Part shown: one piece after another, positions 20,052 through 28,752 of the stretch
How the letters are laid out: each line of letters opens with the position of its first letter
Position numbering within the stretch: position 1 is the first letter of the stretch
DNA from: Halomonas sp. ML-15
GTDB lineage: Bacteria > Pseudomonadota > Gammaproteobacteria > Pseudomonadales > Halomonadaceae
Reading direction: 5' to 3'
Assembly: GCF_014779595.1 (NCBI RefSeq)
Contig: NZ_JACXZT010000019.1
Coordinates: forward strand, 285,175-349,174
DNA length: 64,000 nucleotides
Notes under the pieces: generated by a model
Told to the model about the DNA's origin: nothing
Seen by the model: only the letters and a program-made list of their open reading frames with translations
Database searches by the model: none
Position numbers and translations under genes: made by a program

Positions 20052-20431
20052 GCGTACTCGTCGACACCTCGGTATGGGTAGATCACTTCAGGCACCGCAA
20101 CGACACCCTGGTCGAACTGCTCGAAAGCGATCAGGTGATGAGCCATCCGATGGTAGTGGTCGAACTGGCCTGCGGCACTCCCCCTGCGCCACGTGCTCAA
20201 ACCCTCAATGCCATTGAACTGCTACGCCCATGTCAGCAGGCAAGCTTGCGCGAAGTAAGGGAATTCATCGAGCACAACGCTCTCTATGGCCTGGGATGCG
20301 GCCTCGTGGATATGGCCTTGCTGGCCTCTGTACTGATTACCCCCGAGGGGCAGCTATGGACGCTGGACAAGCGCCTCGCCGAGATGGCGAGGCGCTTCGA
20401 GGTGGCCTATCCACCACCCCGCTACATCTGA
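20048..20431 (+). CDS. vapC: VapC-type PIN-domain ribonuclease toxin
   Basis: The 127-residue PIN-domain protein has the expected acidic residues Asp6 (LVDTSVW), Glu39 (VVVELACG), Asp88 (GLVDMALL) and Asp107 (WTLDKRL). PIN toxins of this type cleave RNA, often tRNA. It is translationally coupled to vapB and its 3' end overlaps by ten bases the 3' end of the convergent dctM gene. The pair sits between the beta-oxidation operon and a TRAP operon, a typical small mobile insertion. Confidence 0.9.
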   Translation: MSVLVDTSVWVDHFRHRNDTLVELLESDQVMSHPMVVVELACGTPPAPRAQTLNAIELLRPCQQASLREVREFIEHNALYGLGCGLVDMALLASVLITPEGQLWTLDKRLAEMARRFEVAYPPPRYI

Positions 20432-21720
20432 GCCGGCAGGTAGAGCACCAGGGCCGGAAACAGGATCAGCAGTATCAAGCGCACCAGATCCGCCGCCACG
20501 AACGGCATCACCCCCTTGAAGATACGCCCCAGCGGTACGTCGGGGGCTACCGAGCGGATCACGAAGACATTGATGCCGATGGGCGGCGTGATCATGCCCA
20601 GCTCCACCGCCACGACCACGATGATACCGAACCAGATGGGATCGAAGCCCAGGCTGGTGACCACCGGGTAGAGGATCGGCACCATCAGGATGATCATCGC
20701 CATCGGGTCCAGCACACAGCCGAGCACCAGAAACAGCCCGAGGATCAGCAGCAGCACGCCATATTCTCCCACCGGCAGCGCGGTAAGCCAGGCGGTCAGC
20801 AGCTGTGGGGTCTGGGTCACGGTCAGGAAGTAACCGAACAGCAGCGCACCGATCAGGATGGTGAAGATCGCCACCGAGGTGCGCAGTGCGTCGAGCAGGC
20901 AGACCATGGTCGAACGCAGGGTAAGCCGCCGACGCAGCACGCCAATCAGGAAGGTGCAGAAGGCGCCTAACGCCGAGGCCTCCACCGGCGTTACCACCCC
21001 CAGATAGATGCCGCCCACAATGGCGATGAATAGCAGTAAGACCGCCCAGATGCCGCGCAGAGAATCGAACTTCTCGCGCCAGTTGGAGCGCTCGCCGGCG
21101 GGCATGGCATCTGGCCGCAGCATGCCCATGATGCGGATAGTGATAAAGGCGAGCAGGATCGACAGCAGACCTGGGATCACCCCAGCCACGAACAGCTTGC
21201 CGATGTCCTGGTCGGTGAGGAAGCCATAGAGCACCAGCACCACCGAGGGCGGAATCAAAATTCCCAGCGTGCCGCCAGAGGCGATCAAACCGGTTGAGAG
21301 GCTGTCGGCATAGCCGGCGCGGCGCATTTCAGGCAGGGCAACGCGGGTCATGGTGGCAGCGGTAGCCACCGAGGAACCACAGATAGCCGCGAAGCCTCCG
21401 CAGGCGGCCATCGTCGACATGGCGGCACCGCCGCGAAAGCCACCCAGCCAGGCCTGCCCGGCCCGAAACAGCTCGCGGCTCATGCCGGTGGCAGAGGCGA
21501 ACACCCCCATCAGGATAAACATAGGGATCAGGCTGAGATTGTAGTTGGTGACGGTGCGCAGCGGCGAGGTGGCCAGCACGCCCAAAGCTGCATCCAAGCT
21601 GGTGACGGCCGCGAAGCCGATCACCCCGACAATGCCCATGGCAATGCCCACCGGCACGCGCAGGGCGATCATCCCGAACAGACCGACGAACCCCAGCAGG
21701 GCAATCATGTTGTTATCCAT
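20422..21720 (-). CDS. TRAP transporter large permease (DctM), system 1
   Basis: The 432-residue, highly hydrophobic protein has the DctM repeat architecture (about 11-12 membrane segments; PFVAADLVRLILLILFPALV at the C-terminus). It is the proton/sodium-coupled channel of a TRAP uptake system. I start at the ATG at 21720 (MDNNMIALLGFVGLFG); an 18-codon extension is charged and would lie deep in dctQ. It overlaps the end of dctQ by eight bases. Substrate is not readable; neighbours suggest an aromatic or aryl-aliphatic acid. Confidence 0.92.
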   Translation of the reverse strand: MDNNMIALLGFVGLFGMIALRVPVGIAMGIVGVIGFAAVTSLDAALGVLATSPLRTVTNYNLSLIPMFILMGVFASATGMSRELFRAGQAWLGGFRGGAAMSTMAACGGFAAICGSSVATAATMTRVALPEMRRAGYADSLSTGLIASGGTLGILIPPSVVLVLYGFLTDQDIGKLFVAGVIPGLLSILLAFITIRIMGMLRPDAMPAGERSNWREKFDSLRGIWAVLLLFIAIVGGIYLGVVTPVEASALGAFCTFLIGVLRRRLTLRSTMVCLLDALRTSVAIFTILIGALLFGYFLTVTQTPQLLTAWLTALPVGEYGVLLLILGLFLVLGCVLDPMAMIILMVPILYPVVTSLGFDPIWFGIIVVVAVELGMITPPIGINVFVIRSVAPDVPLGRIFKGVMPFVAADLVRLILLILFPALVLYLPAQM

Positions 21721-22249
21721 CGCGCGGCTCCTTGGGCACGTCGTCCAGCGTAGAGGCCGATACCGGCAGCGCATCGGGACGCCAGATCAGTAGCACCAGC
21801 CGCGCCAGGGCCAGCAGCGAAGCCGCCACCACGCCCAGCCAGGCCAGTCCGTAGAATGGCCATAGCGGTAGCTGCAGATCGGAGGTGGTCTGACCGGCGT
21901 TGAGGATGGTCTCAACGCGACCAAACAACACCCAGGCCAGTACCAGCACGAAGGCGGTCACCATCAGGTGGGCCAGGATGTCCATCAGGCGGCGTAGCGC
22001 CTGTGGACACAACTGCCAGACCAGGTCCACCGCGATATGGTCGTTGCGCCAGGTGGTGGATCCCAGCCCCCACAGGATGGCAATGCCCAGCAGCAGACTG
22101 GCGATGGCATGAGCATCGGGAATCGAGGTGGCAAACAGGTAGCGCGACAGCGAGGCGACGAAGATCAGCAGGGTGATCACCGCCAAGCTGAGGCTAGCGA
22201 TGCGCTCGATCACCGTTGCCACAGTGGTAATCATCGAAGGCGTTGCCAT
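21713..22249 (-). CDS. TRAP transporter small permease (DctQ), system 1
   Basis: The 178-residue protein has four predicted membrane helices and the DctQ core (ASLLLGIAILWGLGSTTWRN, HIAVDLVW). It pairs with DctM in the membrane. It follows the DUF3237 gene by 50 bases and overlaps dctM, so the four genes 23864 to 20422 look like one operon. Confidence 0.9.
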   Translation of the reverse strand: MATPSMITTVATVIERIASLSLAVITLLIFVASLSRYLFATSIPDAHAIASLLLGIAILWGLGSTTWRNDHIAVDLVWQLCPQALRRLMDILAHLMVTAFVLVLAWVLFGRVETILNAGQTTSDLQLPLWPFYGLAWLGVVAASLLALARLVLLIWRPDALPVSASTLDDVPKEPRDG

Positions 22250-22299
22250 AGTAAGACTCCATCGGCGCCGGGCGGCACGGCAGATGTTGCGGTGCTTGC

Positions 22300-22785
22300 C
22301 TAGCCAACTCGGAAGACCTGGATCAACACCCGCTCAGGCTCACGAATGCCCCGCGCAACGAACAGGTCGCGGGTCAGCCAGGCAAGTGCGGGATCGGCGG
22401 TCTGGAAAGTGGGCACGGTGCGAAAGTAGTACTGATCGGGTGCAACCGGCTCGCCACGAATCAGCCGTTGCATGATCGGTTCCGGAGCGTGACGCACCCC
22501 GCGGTTCTCGACTTCAATGAGGCTGCCCTGAGTGGTCCTGAGTACATAGCGAGCCATCACCTCGGCGCAGCCATCGGGGCGGATCAACTGCCAGTCTGCG
22601 CCGCCAGGCAGTACTTCACCGGCAAGCTGGGGGCCGTCGAAGGTGCCCCCCAGGATGGGAATGATGCGCCGACGGCCATTGACGAGCTCGCCGATCTCGA
22701 GGGGCGTGTCGACGTGTACGGCCAGGGTGGTGACGGGCTCGAGACGCGGCGGTGCATCGAGGTGGGTATGAGAGTCAGTGGCCAT
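22300..22785 (-). CDS. DUF3237 (UPF0311) family protein
   Basis: The 161-residue cytoplasmic protein has no signal peptide or membrane segment. Recognisable DUF3237 features are GGTFDGPQLAGEVLPGGADW and the later MARYVLRTTQGSLIEVENRG, with PDQYYFRTVPTFQT near the C-terminus. The family has a barrel fold but no established reaction; it recurs beside aromatic and CoA-dependent catabolic genes. Here it sits between dctP and dctQ of a TRAP operon, an unusual place. The ATG at 22785 follows GGAG at good spacing; a GTG four codons upstream is the alternative. Confidence 0.8.
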   Translation of the reverse strand: MATDSHTHLDAPPRLEPVTTLAVHVDTPLEIGELVNGRRRIIPILGGTFDGPQLAGEVLPGGADWQLIRPDGCAEVMARYVLRTTQGSLIEVENRGVRHAPEPIMQRLIRGEPVAPDQYYFRTVPTFQTADPALAWLTRDLFVARGIREPERVLIQVFRVG

Positions 22786-22844
22786 GCGGGTCTCCACAGG
22801 CTAGTGGGTCACACCGGCCCTTGGAGCCGGTCGACCATGCATCA

Positions 22845-23864
22845 TCAATCAGCCAGCGCATCCACTGCCGACAGGCGCTCTTCCAGATCGTCACGCAGGC
22901 TTTCTGGATCGTGGCCGGCATTCTGAACACGCTCGGCCCAGGCCTCTCTCAGCGGCGCAGCAGCATCGCGCCAGGCCGTCATCTCCTCGTCGCTCAGCTC
23001 GATCATGGTGTGATCAGGCGAGTCGCGGAACTGCTCGTGCCCCTCACGCTCCATCTCTTCCCAGCCGCGGGTAATCCGCGTCGCCCACTCCCCGGTGCAG
23101 TGCTCGTCGATCACGCCCTGCTGCTCGGCACTCATCTGCTGGTAGGCATTTTGATTGATCAGCAGCGCCTGCCACGAAGAGTAAAGCGGGAATTCTATGT
23201 GGTAGGTGGTGATCTCATCGATGCCGAACAGGATGGTGGAGCCGGAGGGAAAGGTGATGGCATCCGCCACGCCGCGTGAGAGGGCTTCACGGGTCTCCGG
23301 CGCGGATACCTGCACGCTGGCTCCGCCCAGCTCGCTGACAAAATTGGCAATCGACGAGTTGGCCGGACGGATCGTCATGCCACTGATCTGGTCAGGATGG
23401 CGGATCTCCTCCTTGGCATGCAGGGTGCCGGGGTAGTGGCCATGAATCAGGCACATCACCACACCGTCCATCTCCTGGTCGGCGTGCTGCTGGTACCACT
23501 CGGTCGCCGCCGCAGCGCCGTTCAGGGTATCGCTGACGACGAAAGGCAGCTGCAGCAGGTCCGAAATCGGGAAGCGCCCGGCGGTATAGCCGGGATTGAC
23601 CCAGGCAATATCGGCTATACCGTTGGCCACCATATCGTAATGGTCCTCGGCGCTGCCGAGCTGCTGGGCGGGGAACATCTGAAAGTCGATGGCGCCGTCC
23701 GACGCCTCGGTGATCGATTCGGTCCACTCCTTGAAGCCAGTGGCGGGCAAAGGGTGCTGCTCAGGTAGCCAGTGAGCGAACCTCAGGGTCTGCGCCTCGG
23801 CGACTGCTGAGCCGGACCAGAGTCCTACGCAGAGCGTGCTAACCAGGAGCTTGCGGTATGTCAT
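22845..23864 (-). CDS. TRAP transporter substrate-binding protein (DctP), system 1
   Basis: The 339-residue periplasmic solute-binding protein has a signal peptide (hydrophobic core LLVSTLCVGLWSGSAVA, cleavage about residue 22). The mature start TLRFAHWLPEQHP and the central IRPANSSIANFVSELGG are DctP-family landmarks; the conserved Arg in MTIRP is the usual carboxylate-binding arginine. It is the first gene of the dctP-DUF3237-dctQ-dctM operon. The ligand is probably an organic acid. Confidence 0.92.
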   Translation of the reverse strand: MTYRKLLVSTLCVGLWSGSAVAEAQTLRFAHWLPEQHPLPATGFKEWTESITEASDGAIDFQMFPAQQLGSAEDHYDMVANGIADIAWVNPGYTAGRFPISDLLQLPFVVSDTLNGAAAATEWYQQHADQEMDGVVMCLIHGHYPGTLHAKEEIRHPDQISGMTIRPANSSIANFVSELGGASVQVSAPETREALSRGVADAITFPSGSTILFGIDEITTYHIEFPLYSSWQALLINQNAYQQMSAEQQGVIDEHCTGEWATRITRGWEEMEREGHEQFRDSPDHTMIELSDEEMTAWRDAAAPLREAWAERVQNAGHDPESLRDDLEERLSAVDALAD

Positions 23865-23911
23865 TGTTATCTCCTCATTGCAATTTGAGGCGCCTGCGCC
23901 TCACTCAAGCA

Positions 23912-23931
23912 AAGGGCCTGGCGTGGCCCTT
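23912..23931 (-). terminator. Stem-loop after the thiolase gene
   Basis: AAGGGCC (23912-23918), six-base loop, GGCCCTT (23925-23931): a perfect seven-pair stem 17 bases beyond the thiolase stop on the minus strand and before dctP. A second GC hairpin (GAGGC...GCCTC) lies just beyond. The following T-run is short (TTTG), so termination may be partial. Confidence 0.45.
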
Positions 23932-23947
23932 CACGGTCTTACCTGTA

Positions 23948-25138
23948 TCACCCCACCTTGACGATCAGCGCCGCGGCGGAGTCGCCGGCCGCACAGCCGG
24001 TCACCAGGGCATAGCCGCCGCCCTTGAGCGCGGTCTCCTCGATCGCCTCGATCAGCAGGCGCGCCAGGGTCGGCGCCTGGGGGTGGCCGTAGACCAGCGA
24101 GGTGCCGTAGTTGTTGAAGGTGTTGGCATCCAGCCCCAGCGCCTTGGCCAGGTGCAGGTCATTGGCGATAAACGGCGAGTGATTCTTGACCGTCTTGATC
24201 TGGTCCAGCGTCAGGCCGGCCTGATTGAGCGCCCGCTTGACCGATTCCGCCGGCGCCATGGGCATGTGCGCCGGCTTGGTGCGCGCATGGCCATAGGCCA
24301 CCACCTGCACGACCATCCGCGGGTCGCTGCTCATCGCCTCGGCCCGCTCGCGGGTGGTGACGATGATGCCGGCATTGGCATCCGCCGGGTGCGTCTGGGC
24401 GCCAAAGGTATGAATGCCGTCGGGCTGCACGCTGCGTAGCCTGGCCAGCGCTTCGGCGCTGGTAGCCGCGACGCCTTCATCGGCCTCGACCAGCTTGGTC
24501 TCCTTGCGCGAGACGGCGACCTCCAGCGGGAACATGTAGCGTTTCTGGAAGGCGCGGTCGTCGGCCAGCGCCTCGGCGTACTGCTCGTAGCGGCGCAGGG
24601 TCAGCTCATCGGCCTGCTCACGGCTGAAGCCGTGCTCGCGGGCGACGTTCTCGGCGGTGGTCAGCATGTCCTTGCCGGTAGCCGGATCGGCGGCGATGTT
24701 GTCCATGTTCCAGTTTTCCGCGATCACCTCGCCGCCCGGGCCGTTGGGGTTGGGCCAGATGGTATGCGGGCCGTTGGAGGGGCGATCGGCGAGCAGGCAG
24801 TAGGTAGTCTCGAAGCTGCCGGAACTCACCGCCAGGGCGGCGTTGAATACCGCGGTAGTGGCCGTTGCGCAGGCCTGGGTGATGTTCTGGCCCGGCGCCT
24901 GGCCCGCGCCCATCATGGCCGCCGCCCAGGGCGCGCCGTAGAAGATCGACTTCTGGCCCACCGAAACGCCGAGATATAGGTAGTCGATCAGGGTGGGATC
25001 GAAATCCCGCGCGGCAAACCAGCGCTTGCTGGTGGCGGCGCCCAATTCGATGGAGTTGATATTGGCCAGGCTACCCATCCACTTGCAGAAGGGACTGGAG
25101 TAGTAGCCGCCGTAGGGGATATAGGCATTGTTGAGCAT
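23948..25138 (-). CDS. Thiolase-family acetyl-CoA acyltransferase
   Basis: The 396-residue thiolase has nucleophile Cys90 (NITQACATATTA), catalytic His352 (GTSLVYGHPQAP) and the second Cys382 (VTGCAAGDSAA), the full thiolytic set. It would cleave a 3-oxoacyl-CoA to acetyl-CoA and a shortened acyl-CoA. The N-terminus MLNNAYIPYGGYYSSPFCKW is unlike classical FadA or PcaF, so it belongs to a more divergent branch. It lies downstream of a CoA-transferase gene and may finish beta-oxidation begun by the operon at 14501-19759. The ATG at 25138 is preferred over an upstream start with charged, non-family residues. Confidence 0.88.
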   Translation of the reverse strand: MLNNAYIPYGGYYSSPFCKWMGSLANINSIELGAATSKRWFAARDFDPTLIDYLYLGVSVGQKSIFYGAPWAAAMMGAGQAPGQNITQACATATTAVFNAALAVSSGSFETTYCLLADRPSNGPHTIWPNPNGPGGEVIAENWNMDNIAADPATGKDMLTTAENVAREHGFSREQADELTLRRYEQYAEALADDRAFQKRYMFPLEVAVSRKETKLVEADEGVAATSAEALARLRSVQPDGIHTFGAQTHPADANAGIIVTTRERAEAMSSDPRMVVQVVAYGHARTKPAHMPMAPAESVKRALNQAGLTLDQIKTVKNHSPFIANDLHLAKALGLDANTFNNYGTSLVYGHPQAPTLARLLIEAIEETALKGGGYALVTGCAAGDSAAALIVKVG

Positions 25139-25159
25139 GTCGGCTTCTCGTTCGGGGTG

Positions 25160-25200
25160 AAAAAGGAGGCCCCTCGACCTCACTCGGTGCGAGGAGCCCC
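25160..25200 (-). terminator. Intrinsic terminator or attenuator between CoA-transferase and thiolase genes
   Basis: Read on the minus strand, GGGGCTCCTCG is followed by CGAGGGGCCTCC and then TTTTT (25164-25160). The stem pairs eight of nine central positions. It fills most of the 75-base spacer between two same-strand genes, so it should reduce transcription into the thiolase gene. Confidence 0.6.
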
Positions 25201-25213
25201 AACCTGATGATCG

Positions 25214-26770
25214 TTACGCCAGCAGGCGCTCGCGCAGCTCACCCCAGTGGGACTCAAAGATCCCCGCGGGCATCTCGCGCAGCTCCTCGGCGATACGCGG
25301 CACGAAGTCCATGGCCGCCAGGATGTCGCGCTCGACATCGATCCCCGGCGCCACCTCGGTGAGGGTAATCTCGCCGTCGAGCAGCTCGAAGACGCAGCGC
25401 TCGGTGACGAACAGCACCGGCTTGCCGGTTTCCTGGGCATAGCGGCCGCTGAAGGTGATCTGGTCGACGCGCTGCACGAACTTGCGGCGCGGCCCCTCCT
25501 GGCGAATCTGTATCCCCCCCTCGGCGACGACCACCTCCCCCCCGTTGGTGAAGGTGCCGCAGAACACCACCTTGCGCGCGTTCTGGCTGATATTGATAAA
25601 GCCGCCGGGGCCGACCACCTTGTCGCCGAACTTGCTGACGTTGAGGTTGCCCTCGTGGTCGGTCTGGGCCAGACCCAGGAAGCAGACATCCAGGCCACCG
25701 CCATCGTAGAAGTCGAACTGGTAGCCATGGTCGATGATCGCCTCGGCGTTGTAAGCGGTAGCGAAGTCGCCACCGCTGGCCGGCACGCCGCCGTAGGTCC
25801 CCAACTCGGTGGTCAGGGTCATCAGGTCGCTGACGCCCTCCTCGGCCGCCACGCTGGAGACGCCCTCGGGCATGCCGATGCCCAGGTTGACCATGCCGCC
25901 CGCAGGCAACTCCATGGCGGCACGCCGGGCGATGACCTTGCGCGGATCCAGGGCCAGCGGTTTGATGCCCCCCAGGGGCATTTTCAGATCACCGGAAAGT
26001 GCCGGGTTGTAGGTGGTGGTGATGGTCTGCATATGCTGTTCGGGCTCGGCCACCACCACATGGTCGACGAGATCTCCCGGCACCTTGACCTGCTTGGGAT
26101 GCAGGCTGCCCTGGGTGGCCAGGTACTCGACCTGGGCGATCACGATGCCGCCGCTGTTCTTGGCCGCCTGAGCCATGGAGAGCTGCTCGAGAAACAGCGC
26201 CTCGCGCTCCATGCTCAGGTTGCCGCGCTCATCGGCGGTGGTGGCGCGGATCACCGCCACGTCCACCGGGAAGGTGCGATAGAGCAGCCACTCCTCGCCC
26301 TCCAGCTCGACCAGCTTGACCAGGTCCTCCTCGGCGGCCCGGTTGGCCTTGCCCCCCTCGAGGCGTGGATCGACGAAGGTGCCCAGGCCCACCTTGCTCA
26401 GCACACCGGGTTTCTTGCCGGCAATATGCCGCCATAGGTGGGCCAGCACCCCCTGGGGCAGCAGGTACCCTTCGGCACGGTTCTCGCGGAGCAGATCGCC
26501 CATGCGCGGCGCCTGCCCGGTATGGCCACTGATCAAGCGCTTGACCAGGCCCGCGTGACCAAGATGATTCATGCCGCGGGTCTTGCCGTCTCCACAGCCG
26601 CAGCTATGCGCCAAGGTCAGGTCCCGAGGCGACCCGGTTTCCAGAAAACGTGCCTCCAGCGCCGTAGCCACCGCTTCGGCAAAACCGCACAGGCCGGCGG
26701 TGGTCCAGATGACGGTATCGCCATCGCCAATCAAACCCGCTGCCGTGCTGCTGTCGATGATCTTGCTCAC
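25214..26770 (-). CDS. Acyl-CoA:acetate/3-ketoacid CoA-transferase (fused alpha-beta)
   Basis: The 518-residue family I CoA-transferase has both halves fused, as in YdiF-type enzymes. The N-terminal half carries the alpha-type region (DGDTVIWTTAGLCGFAEAVA); the C-terminal half holds the predicted catalytic Glu in TTELGTYGGVPASGG and the glycine-rich NLGIGMPEGVSSVA. It transfers CoA between a short or aryl acyl-CoA and a free acid. I prefer the GTG at 26770 (VSKIIDSS) with GGGGA upstream; in-frame extension to a TTG at 26818 has no ribosome site. It lies between TRAP system 2 and the thiolase, suggesting CoA activation of the imported acid. Confidence 0.88.
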   Translation of the reverse strand: MSKIIDSSTAAGLIGDGDTVIWTTAGLCGFAEAVATALEARFLETGSPRDLTLAHSCGCGDGKTRGMNHLGHAGLVKRLISGHTGQAPRMGDLLRENRAEGYLLPQGVLAHLWRHIAGKKPGVLSKVGLGTFVDPRLEGGKANRAAEEDLVKLVELEGEEWLLYRTFPVDVAVIRATTADERGNLSMEREALFLEQLSMAQAAKNSGGIVIAQVEYLATQGSLHPKQVKVPGDLVDHVVVAEPEQHMQTITTTYNPALSGDLKMPLGGIKPLALDPRKVIARRAAMELPAGGMVNLGIGMPEGVSSVAAEEGVSDLMTLTTELGTYGGVPASGGDFATAYNAEAIIDHGYQFDFYDGGGLDVCFLGLAQTDHEGNLNVSKFGDKVVGPGGFINISQNARKVVFCGTFTNGGEVVVAEGGIQIRQEGPRRKFVQRVDQITFSGRYAQETGKPVLFVTERCVFELLDGEITLTEVAPGIDVERDILAAMDFVPRIAEELREMPAGIFESHWGELRERLLA

Positions 26771-26877
26771 TGTATTGGTCCCCTTATGGGAGGAGCTATA
26801 CGCTACAAACCCATACAAATTGTTTAATCAACAAACGTTAATGCTCGCACCCACGACCATCAAGGCAGGTACGCCGC

Positions 26878-28173
26878 TCAGCCGGTCAACACCAGCACGA
26901 TCTGCGGATAGAAGATCACCAGCGCCACCACCACGATATCGGCCACCAGGAAGGTCGAGACCCCTTTGAAGATATCCATCAGCGAGGCGTACTGCCCCGC
27001 CACGCCTTTGATGACGAAGATGTTCATCCCCACCGGCGGCGTGATCATGCCGATCTCCAGCAGCTTCACCAGCAGTACGCCGAACCAGATCAGGCTGACG
27101 TCATAGAGCTCGAAGATTGGCAGCAGCACCGGCAGCGTCACCAGCATGGCGCCGAAGGGCTCCATAAAGAGCCCGAGGAACAGATAGATCAGCACCACGA
27201 TCAGCATCAGCTGCAGATAGGAGGGATCCCAGCCGCTGACGGCACTGGTGATATAGCCCGCCACCCCGCTCAAGCTGAGGAACAGCGTGAACATGCTGGC
27301 CCCGACACCAATGATCAGCAACGCCGAGGTGGTGGAGAGCGTCTCCAGCAGCGCCTCCTTCATTGCCTGCTTGTCGAGGCGCTTGAGCAGCAGGCCGATC
27401 AGGATGGCCCCGGCAGCGCCGACGGCACCGGCCTCGGTAGCGGTGAAGAAGCCCGAGAAGAGCCCGCCGAACACCAGCACGCCCAGCGCCAATACCGGCC
27501 AGATATCGATCAGCGCCTGGCGGGGCGACACATCGCGGGCTCCGGTCGCCTCTCGGGGCACGATATCGGGACGCAGCCAGCTGACCAGCAGAATTACGAT
27601 GCAGTAGCTCACCGCCGTGAGTAGCCCAATGGTGATGCCGCCGAGGAATACCTGGGTGATCGAGACCTGGGCGAACACGCCGTAGACGATCATCAGGATG
27701 CTGGGCGGAATCAAGGCGCCGATGGTGCCTCCTGCGGCGATGGTGCCGCAGGCGAAGCTGGGCTTGTAGCCGCCCTTGACCATCTCGGGGATGGCGATGC
27801 GCCCCATCGCCGCCGAACAGGCCACGCTAGAGCCACTCACCGCGGCAAAGCCGGAGCTGGCAAAGATACTCGAAATCGCCACACCCCCAGGCAGCCAGCG
27901 GAACACCACCTTGGCCGCATTGAACAGCCCATTGGTGAGGCCGGTGTGATAGCAGACGAAGCCCATCAGCAGAAACATCGGCACCGCGCTGAGCGTCCAC
28001 TTAGCGATGAACTCGTAGGGCGTCGCAGACAGCATGCCGATGGCCGTCTCCCAGCCAAACATTACCGTCATGCCGCCCAGGGCCACTGCCACCAACGCCA
28101 GCGCCACCGGTACGCGCAGTGCCAGCAGCAGCAGCAGAATCGCCAGGCCTGTAAAACCAATCGCAACGGACAT
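26878..28173 (-). CDS. TRAP transporter large permease (DctM), system 2
   Basis: The 431-residue DctM protein has about 12 hydrophobic segments, typical ALRVPVALALVAVALGG near the N-terminus and PPVGMNIFVIKGVAGQ near the C-terminus. It follows dctQ by four bases and precedes the CoA-transferase gene by 107 bases on the same strand. Confidence 0.93.
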   Translation of the reverse strand: MSVAIGFTGLAILLLLLALRVPVALALVAVALGGMTVMFGWETAIGMLSATPYEFIAKWTLSAVPMFLLMGFVCYHTGLTNGLFNAAKVVFRWLPGGVAISSIFASSGFAAVSGSSVACSAAMGRIAIPEMVKGGYKPSFACGTIAAGGTIGALIPPSILMIVYGVFAQVSITQVFLGGITIGLLTAVSYCIVILLVSWLRPDIVPREATGARDVSPRQALIDIWPVLALGVLVFGGLFSGFFTATEAGAVGAAGAILIGLLLKRLDKQAMKEALLETLSTTSALLIIGVGASMFTLFLSLSGVAGYITSAVSGWDPSYLQLMLIVVLIYLFLGLFMEPFGAMLVTLPVLLPIFELYDVSLIWFGVLLVKLLEIGMITPPVGMNIFVIKGVAGQYASLMDIFKGVSTFLVADIVVVALVIFYPQIVLVLTG

Positions 28174-28177
28174 GAAA

Positions 28178-28696
28178 TTACCTTTCGTCTTGCGCGGGAG
28201 TGTCGTAGCTCGTTCCCGCTGCCAGCAGCGGCAGCCTCACCAGACAGACCAGCGCGGCCAGGGCAAAGGCAGCAGGGAGAACGAAGTAGGTCGGCCAGAC
28301 GGGCATGGGTACGTTGAGCGACATCACATAGGCACCGATCTGGTACTGCTCCATCGCCTTGTCCCAGGTGGCCACGGCCAGCACGACATAAATGGCCGCC
28401 GACAGGATCGACACCAGTACATCCGAGACACGGATCAGCGTCGGCCCCATCATGCCTTCCAGCGCCTCGACGCGGATCATCCCGCGCCGCCACTCGACCC
28501 ACCCCAGCGGCAGCAGCGCCAGGGTGATCAAGTAATAGCGCGTGACCAGTTCGAGCGTGGCGGGAATCGAGATCGACAGCGTCGAGCGCAGCAACACGTC
28601 GAGGGTGATGTGCACCACCATCAGCAGGATGCCGAGGGTCCCCAGCAGCGCCAAGCCGACGGCAGCCAGATTGGTCAGGCGATACAGCATAGCCAT
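28178..28696 (-). CDS. TRAP transporter small permease (DctQ), system 2
   Basis: The 172-residue, four-helix membrane protein has the DctQ layout (LLMVVHITLDVLLRSTLS, then VTRYYLITLALLPLGWVEWR). The ATG at 28696 follows GGAG by eight bases; an upstream ATG 14 codons earlier adds a charged, non-membrane stretch. It is between dctP and dctM. Confidence 0.88.
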   Translation of the reverse strand: MAMLYRLTNLAAVGLALLGTLGILLMVVHITLDVLLRSTLSISIPATLELVTRYYLITLALLPLGWVEWRRGMIRVEALEGMMGPTLIRVSDVLVSILSAAIYVVLAVATWDKAMEQYQIGAYVMSLNVPMPVWPTYFVLPAAFALAALVCLVRLPLLAAGTSYDTPAQDER

Positions 28697-28752
28697 GATG
28701 GAATCTCCGGCATCACGTGCCGGCCCGAAGGCCGGCATTCAACGGATCAGCA

